Origin: Paraburkholderia phenazinium
Lineage (GTDB): Bacteria > Pseudomonadota > Gammaproteobacteria > Burkholderiales > Burkholderiaceae
DNA length: 64,000 nucleotides
Reading direction: 5' to 3'
Assembly: GCF_900142845.1 (NCBI RefSeq)
Contig: NZ_FSRU01000003.1
Location: forward strand, 496,001-560,000
Below the pieces are notes generated by a model, which was not told where the DNA came from, did no database searches, and saw nothing but the letters and a program-made list of their open reading frames with translations. A program made the translations under genes and the position numbers. Positions within the stretch are counted from its first letter, which is position 1; each line of letters begins with the position of its first letter. This document shows positions 43,263-51,803 of this stretch, in pieces.

Positions 43263-43459
43263 TTTACACGCCGGCAGCGTGGCGTCACGCGCCTTGCCGC
43301 GCCTTGCCGCACTTCACCCGCGCGCCGCTGCATAAGCCACCGGACGCTTATGTGTATATTACGAACCCATGGCGTCGCAGCACCATCCACCCTGCGACCG
43401 CGCGCAACACGGCCTTCGGGTCCGCCGTTTATTCAGCTTGAATGCCTTCTGGAGGAAGC

Positions 43460-44383
43460 ATGCTCATATCGCATGGGGTTTTGCGTAAGGCCGCAGCGGC
43501 TTTCGCAAGCTGGAGCCTCGCTGCCGCGTTGATAGGCTGCAGCACGCCCGAAGCCTCCGTCCAACCGCACAAGGTCGCCGTCGATGCGTTGCCGAACGGC
43601 ATTGCCGTACGGCCCGGCGATGGCGCCGTGTTCATCACGGATGACCGCACCAGCAGCGTGCTGACTTCGACCGGCGCGACCTATACACCATACGCATCGA
43701 TTCCGGTCGAAGCGGGTCAAGGCAAGAGTCTTAGTCAGTTGAGCCTGACCCGCTCGGGCGAACTGGTCGTCGAGCGCTTCGGCTTTGGCAGCGCGAGCGC
43801 GATCTTCGACATTGGGGGCAGCGGCATCGCGGTTCCGCTGGCGGGCCTTAATCCGGCCCGGCGCAGGCTCGGACTGATTGAGCTCGCCCCTGGCCAGTTG
43901 CTTTCCACCTGGTTCATCAAGAACGGCAACAACCCGCCGCTGGGTGCGCTGACGCTGGTGACGTACAACCCGGCCACCCACACGGCCAGCGAACGCGATT
44001 TGCTGACGGGGCTCGGCAAGCCGGTGGGCATTGCCGTATCAGGGGGCGATGTATTCGTCTCGGATCAGGCCAACAACACTATCGTGAAGGCGAATCTGAG
44101 CGAACTTCTGAATGCGGCCGCACCGGTGACGCCTACGGTGTTCGCGCACGTCGACAGCCCCGATTTGATGACGGTGGATGCACAAGGGCGGCTCTATACG
44201 AAGTGCAACAAGAACGGCCTCTGCGAGATCGCACCGGACGGCACGATCCGCGTGCTTGCCAACGACTTCCAGGATGCCCGCGGCGTGGCGATCGACCCCG
44301 TGCGTCATGTGCTGTACGCGGTGGATCGCGCGACACCGTCAGGCGGGACCAGCTACGTGCGCACCTTTGCCATCATCCCGTGA
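43460..44383 (+). CDS. NHL/SMP-30-like lipoprotein
   Basis: A protein of 307 residues with a lipoprotein signal (LAAALIGCSTPEA, lipobox L-I-G-C). The mature chain has repeated beta-propeller strands such as LPNGIAVRPGDGAVFITDDR, GKPVGIAVSGGDVFVSDQAN, and DLMTVDAQGRLYTKC, characteristic of NHL or SMP-30/gluconolactonase-like propellers. It should sit on the inner or outer membrane facing the periplasm. ATG 43460 is chosen because GGAGG lies just before it; an in-frame ATG six codons upstream gives no signal advantage. The function is unknown. Confidence 0.82.
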   Translation: MLISHGVLRKAAAAFASWSLAAALIGCSTPEASVQPHKVAVDALPNGIAVRPGDGAVFITDDRTSSVLTSTGATYTPYASIPVEAGQGKSLSQLSLTRSGELVVERFGFGSASAIFDIGGSGIAVPLAGLNPARRRLGLIELAPGQLLSTWFIKNGNNPPLGALTLVTYNPATHTASERDLLTGLGKPVGIAVSGGDVFVSDQANNTIVKANLSELLNAAAPVTPTVFAHVDSPDLMTVDAQGRLYTKCNKNGLCEIAPDGTIRVLANDFQDARGVAIDPVRHVLYAVDRATPSGGTSYVRTFAIIP

Positions 44384-44427
44384 CGGCAACGCTTGTGTCG
44401 CGATAGCGGCTCGCGGGCCTAGCCCGG

Positions 44428-44856
44428 TTATTGATCCACGCCGACGATCACGCTCGACGCCTTGAAAATGGCGGTAGCGGCTTTGCCGGTGGCGAGACCG
44501 AGGCGGTCCACGCTTTCATTGGTGATGATGGCCGCGATCTGCGCGCCGCTTGCGCCGGCGATCGTGACCTCGGCATTCACCGCACCCTTGGTCACGGCCG
44601 TTACCGTCCCGGCGATGCAGTTGCGCGCCGACACCTGATTGCTGCTGACGTCCACCATGACGATCACCGACGACGCCTTCACCAGCCCGAACGCCGGCTT
44701 GCCCTGGGTCAGCCCAAGCGATTTCGCGCTGCCATGCGTGATGACCGCCACGATGTCGAGACCGTCTTTGGTCCGCAGCGTGATCTCGTCGTTTACGGCG
44801 CCGTGTTCGACGTTGACAACCTCACCTTCAAACTGATTCCGTGCACTGGTTCGCAT
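44428..44856 (-). CDS. Two-domain molbindin (TOBE/Mop protein)
   Basis: A 142-residue protein made of two Mop (TOBE) domains in tandem. The first is TSARNQFEGEVVNVEHGAVN with LVKASSVIVMVD at its end; the second is SARNCIAGTVTAVTKGAVNA with IFKASSVIVGVD. Mop proteins bind molybdate or tungstate in oligomers and buffer it for cofactor synthesis. Length and duplication match ModG/Mop-type molbindins. It converges with the lipoprotein gene and stands alone; no molybdate transporter is adjacent. Confidence 0.93.
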   Translation of the reverse strand: MRTSARNQFEGEVVNVEHGAVNDEITLRTKDGLDIVAVITHGSAKSLGLTQGKPAFGLVKASSVIVMVDVSSNQVSARNCIAGTVTAVTKGAVNAEVTIAGASGAQIAAIITNESVDRLGLATGKAATAIFKASSVIVGVDQ

Positions 44857-44933
44857 GTTCGATCTCCTGATATCGAGCGTTCACGTGATAGATCGAGCGC
44901 GCTCTGTTTAAGGTCAGCGAACAAGTGTACTAC

Positions 44934-45995
44934 CTACCGTCCGGCCACACGCATGCGCGGCGCAATCCGCTTGCGCGCATGCTCGAAGCGCAGCGCCGCA
45001 GCCGCCCCCGTCGCCCCTTGGCGCACCGGCAACGCGCTCACCTTGCTGCGGGCCTGATAGCGGCGCCGCACGAGATACACCGGCCGCTCTTTCGACTCGT
45101 AGTAGATACGTCCGATGTATTCGCCCACCACACCAATACCGATCAGTTCGATGCCGCCCATGAAAAGCAGCACGCACAACAGCGACGCATAACCCGGCAC
45201 CGGATTGCCGAACAACAGCGTGCGTCCGATCATGAAGCCGCCATACACGAACGACAACGCGGCAATCGCGAGACCGATATACGTCCAGCAGCGCAGCGGC
45301 ACCGTGCTGAAGCTCGTGATGCCTTCGAGCGCGAAATTCCACAGCCGCCATCCCGAGAACTTCGAATGACCGGCGCTGCGTGCTTCACGCTGATACTCGA
45401 CGATTACCGTGCGATAGCCGACCCACGCAAACAATCCCTTCATGAAGCGACGGCGCTCGGGCAAGCGCTTTAGCGCGTTGACCACCTGCCGGTCCATCAG
45501 GCGGAAGTCGCCCACATTCTCCGGCACCTTCAGATCGGACAGCGCGTTGTGGACGCGGTAGTACAGCGCGGCCGCGGTGCGCTTGGCGAACGAATCGCAG
45601 GCGCGGTTGGTCCGCCTGGCGGCGACCACGTCGGCGCCGGCGCGCCAGTGTTCGATCATCACCGGGATCAGGCTGGGCGGATCCTGCAGGTCGGCGTCGA
45701 TGGGGATCACCGCGTCGCCGAGCGCCTCGTCGAGGCCCGCCGTCAACGCCGCTTCCTTGCCGAAGTTGCGCGTGAGGTCAACCACGCGCACTCGCGCATC
45801 TTTCGTGCTGGCTGCGATCAGCTTGTCGAGCGTCGCGTCCTTGCTGCCGTCGTTCACGCAAACGATCTCGAAGCGGATCCCTTCGATGCCTTCCAGCACC
45901 GGCACGATCTCGGCAAAGAAATGGTCGACGGCCTCGCCCTCGTTATAGAACGGCACCACCAGCGAAATCAGATTTCTAATGTTATGTGCGGACAT
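44934..45995 (-). CDS. GT2 polyprenyl-phosphate glycosyltransferase (GtrB/DPM1-like)
   Basis: A 353-residue enzyme. The N-terminal GT-A domain has SLVVPFYNEGEAVDHFFAEI, CVNDGSKDATLD, the metal motif PIDADLQDPPSLIPVM and the later FRLMDRQVVNALKRLPERRR. Two C-terminal helices follow (WTYIGLAIAALSFVYGGFMI and YASLLCVLLFMGGIELIGIG). This is the layout of enzymes that make undecaprenyl-phosphate sugars, such as GtrB. It probably supplies lipid-linked donors for the two GT87 proteins encoded directly upstream in the same leftward set. Confidence 0.92.
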   Translation of the reverse strand: MSAHNIRNLISLVVPFYNEGEAVDHFFAEIVPVLEGIEGIRFEIVCVNDGSKDATLDKLIAASTKDARVRVVDLTRNFGKEAALTAGLDEALGDAVIPIDADLQDPPSLIPVMIEHWRAGADVVAARRTNRACDSFAKRTAAALYYRVHNALSDLKVPENVGDFRLMDRQVVNALKRLPERRRFMKGLFAWVGYRTVIVEYQREARSAGHSKFSGWRLWNFALEGITSFSTVPLRCWTYIGLAIAALSFVYGGFMIGRTLLFGNPVPGYASLLCVLLFMGGIELIGIGVVGEYIGRIYYESKERPVYLVRRRYQARSKVSALPVRQGATGAAAALRFEHARKRIAPRMRVAGR

Positions 45996-46052
45996 GATGC
46001 TCCCCTTCCCCTTTGATTCACTTGTTTTGACTCACCTGTTTTTGACCGGTGC

Positions 46053-47366
46053 CTAACGTCGCCATCCTCGCAGCGGGGCAAGCGGCAAAGCGGTATGCTC
46101 GCCGCCCCCTTCCAGCACAACCGGTCCTTGCCGTTCCTGCGCAATCCGCCGCATCAGCATCCACAGCGTCGCCGCAATCACCAGCGGCATGAACTGGAAT
46201 TTCACCTGCGTCACCACGAGGACACCCGCAATGGGCACGCACCACAGCCCCACCAGCCATTCGCGCTCATAGCGCTTCCAGCCGCGGGCAAGTCCGTGCC
46301 GCGCGCACCACGCAATCAGCACGCCCAACCAGGCGAAGTCGTAGTCGAACAGATACGGGCTGACCAGCAGACTGGCGCAGATCAGCACGGCGGCGCGCAG
46401 CGCATAGGACGATTCGCGGCCCCATGCGTTGCATACCGCTGCTGCGGCTGCGAGCGCGGCTGCACCCTGTGCGGCATACGCCCATGCGGCCGGCACATGC
46501 GCGAGCGTCGCCAGCGCAAACACGGTGGGTATCCGGGCGAGTGCGGCGCGGCCTGAGGCGACCAGGCCAGCCATCATGCCGGCGTTGTGCAGAAAGGCCA
46601 CCAACGTCCCGCTGCCGAACATCAACACGGAAACCGCCAGCATGAGCGCCGCCGTCGCCGCCATCGCGGCAAGCGCGCGCCACGACCGCGAACACAGCAG
46701 CGCAAGCGGAAACAGGACGGCCAGATGCGGCTTCATGCATAGCAATCCCAAACAAATACCGGCCATGACGGGATAACGCCGCAGCAACACCAGACCCAGA
46801 CCCGCGATGGAAGCGGTCAGCAGGCCATTTTGGCCGCTGACCAGGACGAGGGCTGCCCCCGGAAACGCGACAGCCAACAGCAGCGTATGACGGCCCGGCA
46901 CGATCGCGCACACGACTCTCACAAACAGCGCCAGCGTACTGCCGAGGAACGCCACCGCGGCAACCTTGAACGGCAGCAGTGCCAGCGGATACACCACCAG
47001 CAGAAAGGTCGGCGGATAGAGCCAGGGCAGCATGCCCGGCGCGCGTGCAATCGCCTCTGTTTCGACGGTGGTCAGTGCCGCGAGGTTGTAGGCGTCGATG
47101 GCGTGACGATGCAACGCAAGGAACGACGCGCTCCAGAACGGCAGAAAGTCCATCGCCAGTGGACCGAAGTCGGGCCGGTGCTGCCACTCGGTCCGATACA
47201 GATACACGAGCAGGAACAACGCATAACAGGCCAGCGCGACCAGCGAATAGGTACGCAGACGTCCGCTGTCGAGCCAGTGTTGCCCGCGCGGGGCATGGGG
47301 GGTCCGGCTAGCGTGCAGCGGCGAGGGGCGCATGGCCCGCAGAGGATTCGGCGAAATCGGATTCAT
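46053..47366 (-). CDS. GT87/DUF2029 membrane glycosyltransferase
   Basis: A protein of about 437 residues with around ten hydrophobic helices. The first periplasmic loop has DFGPLAMDFLPFWSASFLAL with the family acidic residue, and PWLYPPTFLLVVYPLALLPF is the conserved Y-P-P signature of DUF2029. A further GLLCMKPHLAVLFPLALLCS matches the K-P-H motif. GT87 enzymes such as PimE use polyprenyl-phosphate sugars. The ATG overlaps the stop of the preceding GT87 gene (ATGA), so the two are coupled and the longer upstream frame is rejected. Confidence 0.88.
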   Translation of the reverse strand: MNPISPNPLRAMRPSPLHASRTPHAPRGQHWLDSGRLRTYSLVALACYALFLLVYLYRTEWQHRPDFGPLAMDFLPFWSASFLALHRHAIDAYNLAALTTVETEAIARAPGMLPWLYPPTFLLVVYPLALLPFKVAAVAFLGSTLALFVRVVCAIVPGRHTLLLAVAFPGAALVLVSGQNGLLTASIAGLGLVLLRRYPVMAGICLGLLCMKPHLAVLFPLALLCSRSWRALAAMAATAALMLAVSVLMFGSGTLVAFLHNAGMMAGLVASGRAALARIPTVFALATLAHVPAAWAYAAQGAAALAAAAAVCNAWGRESSYALRAAVLICASLLVSPYLFDYDFAWLGVLIAWCARHGLARGWKRYEREWLVGLWCVPIAGVLVVTQVKFQFMPLVIAATLWMLMRRIAQERQGPVVLEGGGEHTALPLAPLRGWRR

Positions 47367-48604
47367 TGCACGCTCCCAGCGCCGGCGCGCACGCGCTGCA
47401 CGATCATCAGGAGCATCAGCAACAGGATGATCGGCCCCACTTGCGGCCATTCGGCGACGCGGTTGAAGAACTCATACAGCGGCAGGATCCACGCAAGCGC
47501 GAGGATCGTCTGCTCGCCGCGTGCCCAGCCTCGGCGCAGTCCCGTCGCGACCATGCACGCCAGCGCGATCCCCAACCATGTCAGCTCGTAGTGCCAGGTA
47601 TAGGGATTGGCGATCAAGGTCGCCACGGCGAGAATCGACGCACGCGCGCCGATCTCTTGTGTGCGCCGCCACACATAGCAGGCAGCCGCCGTTGCGACGA
47701 GCGCCACGCCCGCTTGCGCGAGATAAGCCAGCGTCAGATCCATGCCGGCGAGCCGGAACGCGGCAAACGGCGTGGACGACGCGAGCCAGAAACGATCACC
47801 GTGTTCGAGCGTGATATCGCGCGCCAGGCTGGCGCTAGCAAGAAACAGATGCAGCGACTGCGGCCCGCACACCGCCAGGCTCAACACCGTGAACAGCCCC
47901 GCCGTCACCGCCGCGACTGCCATCACGCGCCATGCGCGCGCCGCAATCAACACCAGCGGAAACAGCAGCGCCATCTGCGGTTTGGCGGCCAGCAAACCGA
48001 TGCAGAGACCGGCAAGGACCGGCTTGCGCTCGACCCAGTACACGGCGAACGCCGCCAGCGCCGCCGTCAGCAACGCGTTCTGTCCAAACGTCGCACACAC
48101 GAATACACAGGGACAGGCCACCACGACGAGCCGGGCCAACTTCGCATTGCCGAGAGCGTTCGCGAGACCCGACACACGCAATACCGCCGCCACGAAGACC
48201 GCCGCGCTTGCCGCCACGAACACAAAGAACGCCGGCCAGAACGGCAACAACGCCAGCGGCGTGACGAGCAGAAGAAACATCGGTGGGTACAGCCATGGCA
48301 GAAAGCCGCCGTGCTGATAGCCGTCCAGCAACAGCCTCTCGAGCTTGCCGAACGCGACATAGTCGTAGACCTGCGCCGGCGCGCCATGCAACATCACGTG
48401 AGAGGCGACCCAGAATACCGAGAAGTCCGTACCAGGACGATAGCTGCCGCTCGCCGTGAAGCCGTCGCTACTCCAGGCCCACAAGCCCAGAATCGTGGCA
48501 TGGACCACGAGCGCCACCATGCTATACGCGACCACCCGGTCGCGTCTCACCCAGTCGCGAATGCGGCGCTCTGTGGAGGCTAGTCCCCGAAGAAAGATAT
48601 CCAT
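47363..48604 (-). CDS. GT87/DUF2029 membrane glycosyltransferase
   Basis: A 413-residue multispan protein with the same landmarks as its neighbour: GTDFSVFWVASHVMLHGAPA, LPWLYPPMFLLLVTPLALLP and LLAAKPQMALLFPLVLIAAR. The first gene of the leftward trio, it shares an ATGA overlap with the next gene and faces the tad locus across a 600-base control region. The two GT87 proteins differ enough to have separate acceptors or linkages. An ATG at 48604 is used; a GTG one codon earlier is possible. Confidence 0.88.
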   Translation of the reverse strand: MDIFLRGLASTERRIRDWVRRDRVVAYSMVALVVHATILGLWAWSSDGFTASGSYRPGTDFSVFWVASHVMLHGAPAQVYDYVAFGKLERLLLDGYQHGGFLPWLYPPMFLLLVTPLALLPFWPAFFVFVAASAAVFVAAVLRVSGLANALGNAKLARLVVVACPCVFVCATFGQNALLTAALAAFAVYWVERKPVLAGLCIGLLAAKPQMALLFPLVLIAARAWRVMAVAAVTAGLFTVLSLAVCGPQSLHLFLASASLARDITLEHGDRFWLASSTPFAAFRLAGMDLTLAYLAQAGVALVATAAACYVWRRTQEIGARASILAVATLIANPYTWHYELTWLGIALACMVATGLRRGWARGEQTILALAWILPLYEFFNRVAEWPQVGPIILLLMLLMIVQRVRAGAGSVQ

Positions 48605-48861
48605 CACCCCGCCCTATGTATGCGCCGAATGGCAGTTCGGCGTATCCGGTCACTTATGATTTTGTTTCGATTCCTAAGCATGCACGCTGTGTTTCGCACG
48701 CCCACGTTGGGTTCATTGTTGTAGGAAAACAATCCAACTTTCAAGCTCCGCGTTTTCCATCGTGGACGTCAACTGACACTCGTTGCCCTCGGAACGGACG
48801 AAATTCACGCACGCACCGCCTCGACGCTCAGGATTTGCGTCAACCGTGAGACATCTTGTCC

Positions 48862-48891
48862 AAACGGCCCATTTGAAACTCGGCCGTTTTT
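48862..48891 (+). terminator. Terminator-like hairpin in the tad upstream region
   Basis: AAACGGCC and GGCCGTTT form an eight-base stem around CATTTGAAACTC, followed by two more T bases. There is no upstream rightward gene to terminate. It may act as an attenuator, or insulate the tad region. Confidence 0.4.
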
Positions 48892-49091
48892 CGCAAAATC
48901 GTCGTTCGTGCGAACTCATGGAAAGTCCCTGGTCGAAAGACGCGAGGCAGACAGCACGGGCGTTTCCGCGCGGTTGGAGAGATCGCCTGGCACCTCGATT
49001 CGTCTCAATGTTGCGACAAACCGGACACGGACGCCTCGCCAGGCGCGTGAATCGGCGGGCACCCCCAATGTTTTCGCGGTTTTGCGCGAGC

Positions 49092-49106
49092 TGGCCCACC
49101 CCTTGC
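49092..49106 (+). promoter_or_regulatory. Candidate sigma-54 promoter of the tad/flp locus
   Basis: TGGC at 49092-49095 and TTGC at 49103-49106 are separated by seven bases, as in the -24/-12 consensus TGGCAC-N5-TTGC. It lies about 120 bases before the small ORF at 49223 and 450 before the first pilin. A possible enhancer half-site (TGTTGCGACA) lies about 75 bases upstream. Confidence 0.45.
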
Positions 49107-49222
49107 GTAGGGATGAGCGCGGCAGTCGAACAGGTCCTGTGCAGATAACGGACCGGACACCGCGGACAGGGGAGCCGACCAGCCCCATGCCCTAGATAAG
49201 CAACCGAACACGGGGAAACATC

Positions 49223-49462
49223 ATGAACAACGACACCTTGACGCGGAAGACCCACCGCCTTCACCGCGACCCGCTGAACTGGACGCCGCTGGCAGCTGCC
49301 TCGAAGCGTCGCGGCGAGCCGGCCGCCAGCGGTGCGTTCGTGTCGTTGCCCGCATGGCCGGGCTACCGCGATGGCGGCACCCCGACTCCCCTCGACTGCA
49401 ATGCTGCTTGCCAACAGCTCCCTGTATCTGACGATACGGATCCGCCGCGCGAGATCAGCTAA
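49223..49462 (+). CDS. Possible small protein ahead of the pilin genes
   Basis: A 79-codon frame, polar, with four cysteine-free basic segments and a proline-rich tail (PLDCNAACQQLPVSDDTDPP). GGGGAAA before the ATG is an acceptable ribosome binding site. No known family is recognised. It could be a leader peptide or an early gene of the tad transcript, or chance. Confidence 0.35.
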   Translation: MNNDTLTRKTHRLHRDPLNWTPLAAASKRRGEPAASGAFVSLPAWPGYRDGGTPTPLDCNAACQQLPVSDDTDPPREIS

Positions 49463-49555
49463 GCCAGTCCACCATTTTTTGCTGTACCCGCAGTCCCTTC
49501 CCGACGCCAATTCCGGCTCAGGGTTATATCCGTAGTAGTCCTCTTGGAGTTAATC

Positions 49556-49726
49556 ATGCAAAAGATCCTCAACAACGCAAAGCGTTTCCTCCGCGACGAA
49601 GACGGCGTCACCGCCATCGAGTACGGCCTGATCGCAGCGCTGATCGCCATCGTCATCATTGGTTCGGTGAAGACCCTCGGCACCAACCTGAACACCGTGT
49701 TCAGCGACATCGCCGCTTCGGTTTGA
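49556..49726 (+). CDS. flp: Flp-family type IVb pilin
   Basis: A 56-residue prepilin. The 17-residue leader MQKILNNAKRFLRDEDG ends at the G cut by the prepilin peptidase; the mature chain starts VTAIEYGLIAALIAIVIIGS with glutamate at position 5 and tyrosine at 6. TTGGAG precedes the ATG by about eight bases. Mature Flp subunits of about 40 residues polymerise into bundled pili for adherence and biofilm formation. It is the first structural gene of the tad locus. Confidence 0.95.
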   Translation: MQKILNNAKRFLRDEDGVTAIEYGLIAALIAIVIIGSVKTLGTNLNTVFSDIAASV

Positions 49727-49822
49727 GCCTCCCGGCGGCGGACGACTCCATGCCTCGCGTCGTCCGTCCCGCCTGTTTCCGCTGCTTGGGGTCCGCGCCG
49801 GCCCATCGACCAGGAGTCAATC

Positions 49823-50053
49823 GTGAACACAGTCCGTTTCGTTTTCCGAATCGCCCAGCCGATGCCGGTCGCGCCCATTCGTTGGCTTCGTGCCGCCACC
49901 GCCGCGCAAGTCTTTGCCGGCGATGAAGACGGTGTGACCTCCATCGAATACGCGTTGATTGCCACGTTGATCGCCATGGTGATCATCGGTACCGTCCTCA
50001 CGCTCGGCACCAACCTGAATTCGCTGTTCGGCAGTATCGCAACGTCGGTTTGA
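49823..50053 (+). CDS. flp: Second Flp-family pilin with an extended leader
   Basis: A 76-residue prepilin. The mature part (VTSIEYALIATLIAMVIIGT) closely resembles that of the first pilin, but the leader before the cleavage glycine is 37 residues instead of 17 and contains an extra hydrophobic, basic stretch (VAPIRWLRAATAAQVFAG). The GTG start is supported by AGGAG seven bases upstream. It may be a minor pilin or a regulated alternative. It ends at the start of the prepilin peptidase region. Confidence 0.9.
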   Translation: MNTVRFVFRIAQPMPVAPIRWLRAATAAQVFAGDEDGVTSIEYALIATLIAMVIIGTVLTLGTNLNSLFGSIATSV

Positions 50054-50070
50054 ACCCAGTCACGAGGCTC

Positions 50071-50616
50071 ATGATGCCAGGCTTCCCGCTTCCTCCTCAC
50101 CCGATCCCCGCATGCGTCGCCTTGCTGGTGATCGTGACGGCGAGCACGGATCTCGTGAGCCGCCGCATCCCCAACCCGATCATCGTGGCGGGGCTCGTCG
50201 GCGCCCTGCTGGTGCAAGGTTGGCTGCATGGTCCGCTCGCGGGCAGCGTCACCTGGTTCGCGGGCGCCCTCACCGGCTTCGCGTTGCTGCTGCCGTTTTA
50301 CCTGCTGCGCGGCATGGCAGCCGGGGACGTCAAGTTACTGATGATGGTGGGCGCGTGGGTCGGCGCATTCATGACCTTCCATATCGCGCTCGCCACCTTT
50401 GTGATCGGCGGTATCTGGTCACTGGCGCTCGCCGCCCGGCGCGGGCGGATCGGGCACCTCGTGACCAACCTGCAGTACCTGATGACGAGCGCCACGCAAC
50501 GCGGCCTGAGCCGCGCGGCAGGCGAGCCGCCCGCGCTCGACTCGGTCGGCTCGCTGCCCTACGGCGTCGCGATTGCGGCAGGAACCCTGGGCGTGCTGTT
50601 CACGACGCTCGCATGA
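50071..50616 (+). CDS. tadV: Prepilin peptidase TadV/CpaA
   Basis: A 181-residue A24-type aspartic peptidase of the inner membrane. The two catalytic aspartates are in STDLVSRRIPNPI and AAGDVKLLMMVGA (G-D-x-K/R-L). About five hydrophobic helices are visible. It cuts the leader from Flp pilins and from the TadE/TadF pseudopilins. The ATG at 50071 follows GAGG closely and a second ATG at 50074 has better spacing. A small ORF begins at its stop codon. Confidence 0.93.
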   Translation: MMPGFPLPPHPIPACVALLVIVTASTDLVSRRIPNPIIVAGLVGALLVQGWLHGPLAGSVTWFAGALTGFALLLPFYLLRGMAAGDVKLLMMVGAWVGAFMTFHIALATFVIGGIWSLALAARRGRIGHLVTNLQYLMTSATQRGLSRAAGEPPALDSVGSLPYGVAIAAGTLGVLFTTLA

Positions 50617-50849
50617 GCACGCTGCCGCACCACGCGAGCCGGGCAGAACGCCGCGCGGCGGCGAAGCAAAGACGGCACCGGTCGCAGACCGGCACCGGGC
50701 ATCACGAACACCAGGCAGGCAGCGCTCATGGCGGTTTCGCCGCCCTCATCGCCGCCCCTTTCACTGTCACGCTGGCCGGACGTCAGACAGGCGCTAACAC
50801 GCCGGACGACCGTCGAGTTTCACCCGCTTTACGAGGAGTCACGTCATGA
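50613..50849 (+). CDS. Possible small protein coupled to tadV and rcpC
   Basis: A 78-codon frame whose ATG overlaps the tadV stop (ATGA at 50613-50616) and whose TGA overlaps the rcpC start (ATGA at 50846-50849). The product is basic with a hydrophobic middle (GGFAALIAAPFTVTLAGRQT). No family is recognised. Exact ATGA joints at both ends are what one expects of a real operon gene, though an accidental frame is possible in such GC-rich sequence. Confidence 0.45.
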   Translation: MSTLPHHASRAERRAAAKQRRHRSQTGTGHHEHQAGSAHGGFAALIAAPFTVTLAGRQTGANTPDDRRVSPALRGVTS

Positions 50850-51685
50850 AGAACAGTCGCGCATTCGTCATGCTGGCGGTCGCCATGCTGGCAGGATTGG
50901 CCGCCGTGGTGTTCGCTTCCCGATGGCTGGTGCAAACCTCGTCGGGGGCGGTCACCCAGGTGGCCGTCGCCACCGACGACCTCAACCTCGGCGAGCCGAT
51001 CAGCGGCGCCATGGTTCACACCGTCAGCTGGCCGACCAACAGCATCCCACCGGGCGCGTTCACCGATCCGAAGTCGCTCGACGGTCGCGTGCTGCGCGCC
51101 AGTTTGCAGCGCGGCGAACCGGTGCTCGAATCGAAGCTCGCGCCGGTCGGCACCAAAGGCGGCCTGTCCGCGGTAATCGGCGAAGGTCATCGGGCCATTA
51201 CGGTGCGTGTGAACGACGTGGTCGGCGTGGCGGGCTTCGCACTGCCTGGCAATTATGTCGACGTCATCGTCAACACCCAGCAGGACCAGGCCAACAAGAG
51301 CGACACGCAGCAAAGCATTTCGAAGACCGTGCTCGAAAAGATCCTCGTGCTGGCTGTGGCTCAACAGGTCAATCGCGACGACACGGCGCCGAAGGTGGTC
51401 AACGCCGTCACGCTCGAAGTCACGCCCGATCAGGCGGAAAAGCTGGATCTGGCGCGCAGTGTGGGCACGCTCTCGCTGGTGCTGCGCAACCAGGTGGATG
51501 CCGACACGCTCGCGACCGCCGGCGCCACCAAGCTGACCCTGCTCGGCGCTTCGGCTCCTGTGGTGGCGTCGGCTCCGGTCGCCGCGCCGCAACCGACCCG
51601 CGTGAAGTACGTCGCCCGTGCGCCGGTGAAACGCGACTGCATCGGCGTGCTGTCCGGCGTGAGCGGCAGTCAGGAATGCTTTTGA
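50846..51685 (+). CDS. rcpC: Flp pilus assembly protein RcpC/CpaB
   Basis: A 279-residue periplasmic protein anchored by an N-terminal helix (SRAFVMLAVAMLAGLAAVVF). The SAF domain (about 40-115) includes VAVATDDLNLGEPISGAMVH and DGRVLRASLQRGEPVLESKL, and the RcpC domain follows with VRVNDVVGVAGFALPGNYVD. CpaB proteins link the secretin to peptidoglycan in the Tad apparatus. GAGGAG lies eight bases before the ATG. Confidence 0.94.
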   Translation: MKNSRAFVMLAVAMLAGLAAVVFASRWLVQTSSGAVTQVAVATDDLNLGEPISGAMVHTVSWPTNSIPPGAFTDPKSLDGRVLRASLQRGEPVLESKLAPVGTKGGLSAVIGEGHRAITVRVNDVVGVAGFALPGNYVDVIVNTQQDQANKSDTQQSISKTVLEKILVLAVAQQVNRDDTAPKVVNAVTLEVTPDQAEKLDLARSVGTLSLVLRNQVDADTLATAGATKLTLLGASAPVVASAPVAAPQPTRVKYVARAPVKRDCIGVLSGVSGSQECF

Positions 51686-51803
51686 CGGAGACCGGGATAG
51701 CGCAGCGACGGCCTGAAGCCTCGCGCGCCAACCGCAACCCGCACGAACACCACACCAAACAACGACCGCGGTCTACAGCATCTAGCAACGGGGGCACGAC
51801 AAA

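Larger units (their letters stand above)
43123..43459. other. Divergent intergenic region with operator-like and tandem repeats
   Basis: About 340 bases between the MocR and lipoprotein genes. It holds the palindrome at 43180-43207, a 12-base tandem repeat at 43230-43262, and a doubled GCGCCTTGCC. An AT-rich TATGTGTATATTACG at about 43350 may serve the lipoprotein gene promoter. No gene is supported. Confidence 0.5.
48605..49222. promoter_or_regulatory. Control region between the glycosyltransferase trio and the tad locus
   Basis: More than 600 bases without a supported gene. It includes AT-rich stretches near the glycosyltransferase start (TTATGATTTTGTTTCGATTC), a terminator-like hairpin at 48862-48891, a near-palindrome TGTTGCGACA at 49009-49018, and a sigma-54-like promoter at 49092-49106. 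The size and content fit a complex regulated promoter for pilus genes. Confidence 0.5.

Noticed and set aside
48713..49510. 265-codon minus-strand frame between the GT87 genes and the pilins
   Set aside because: It covers the control region and first small ORF, has no recognisable domain, and its composition is typical of chance frames.
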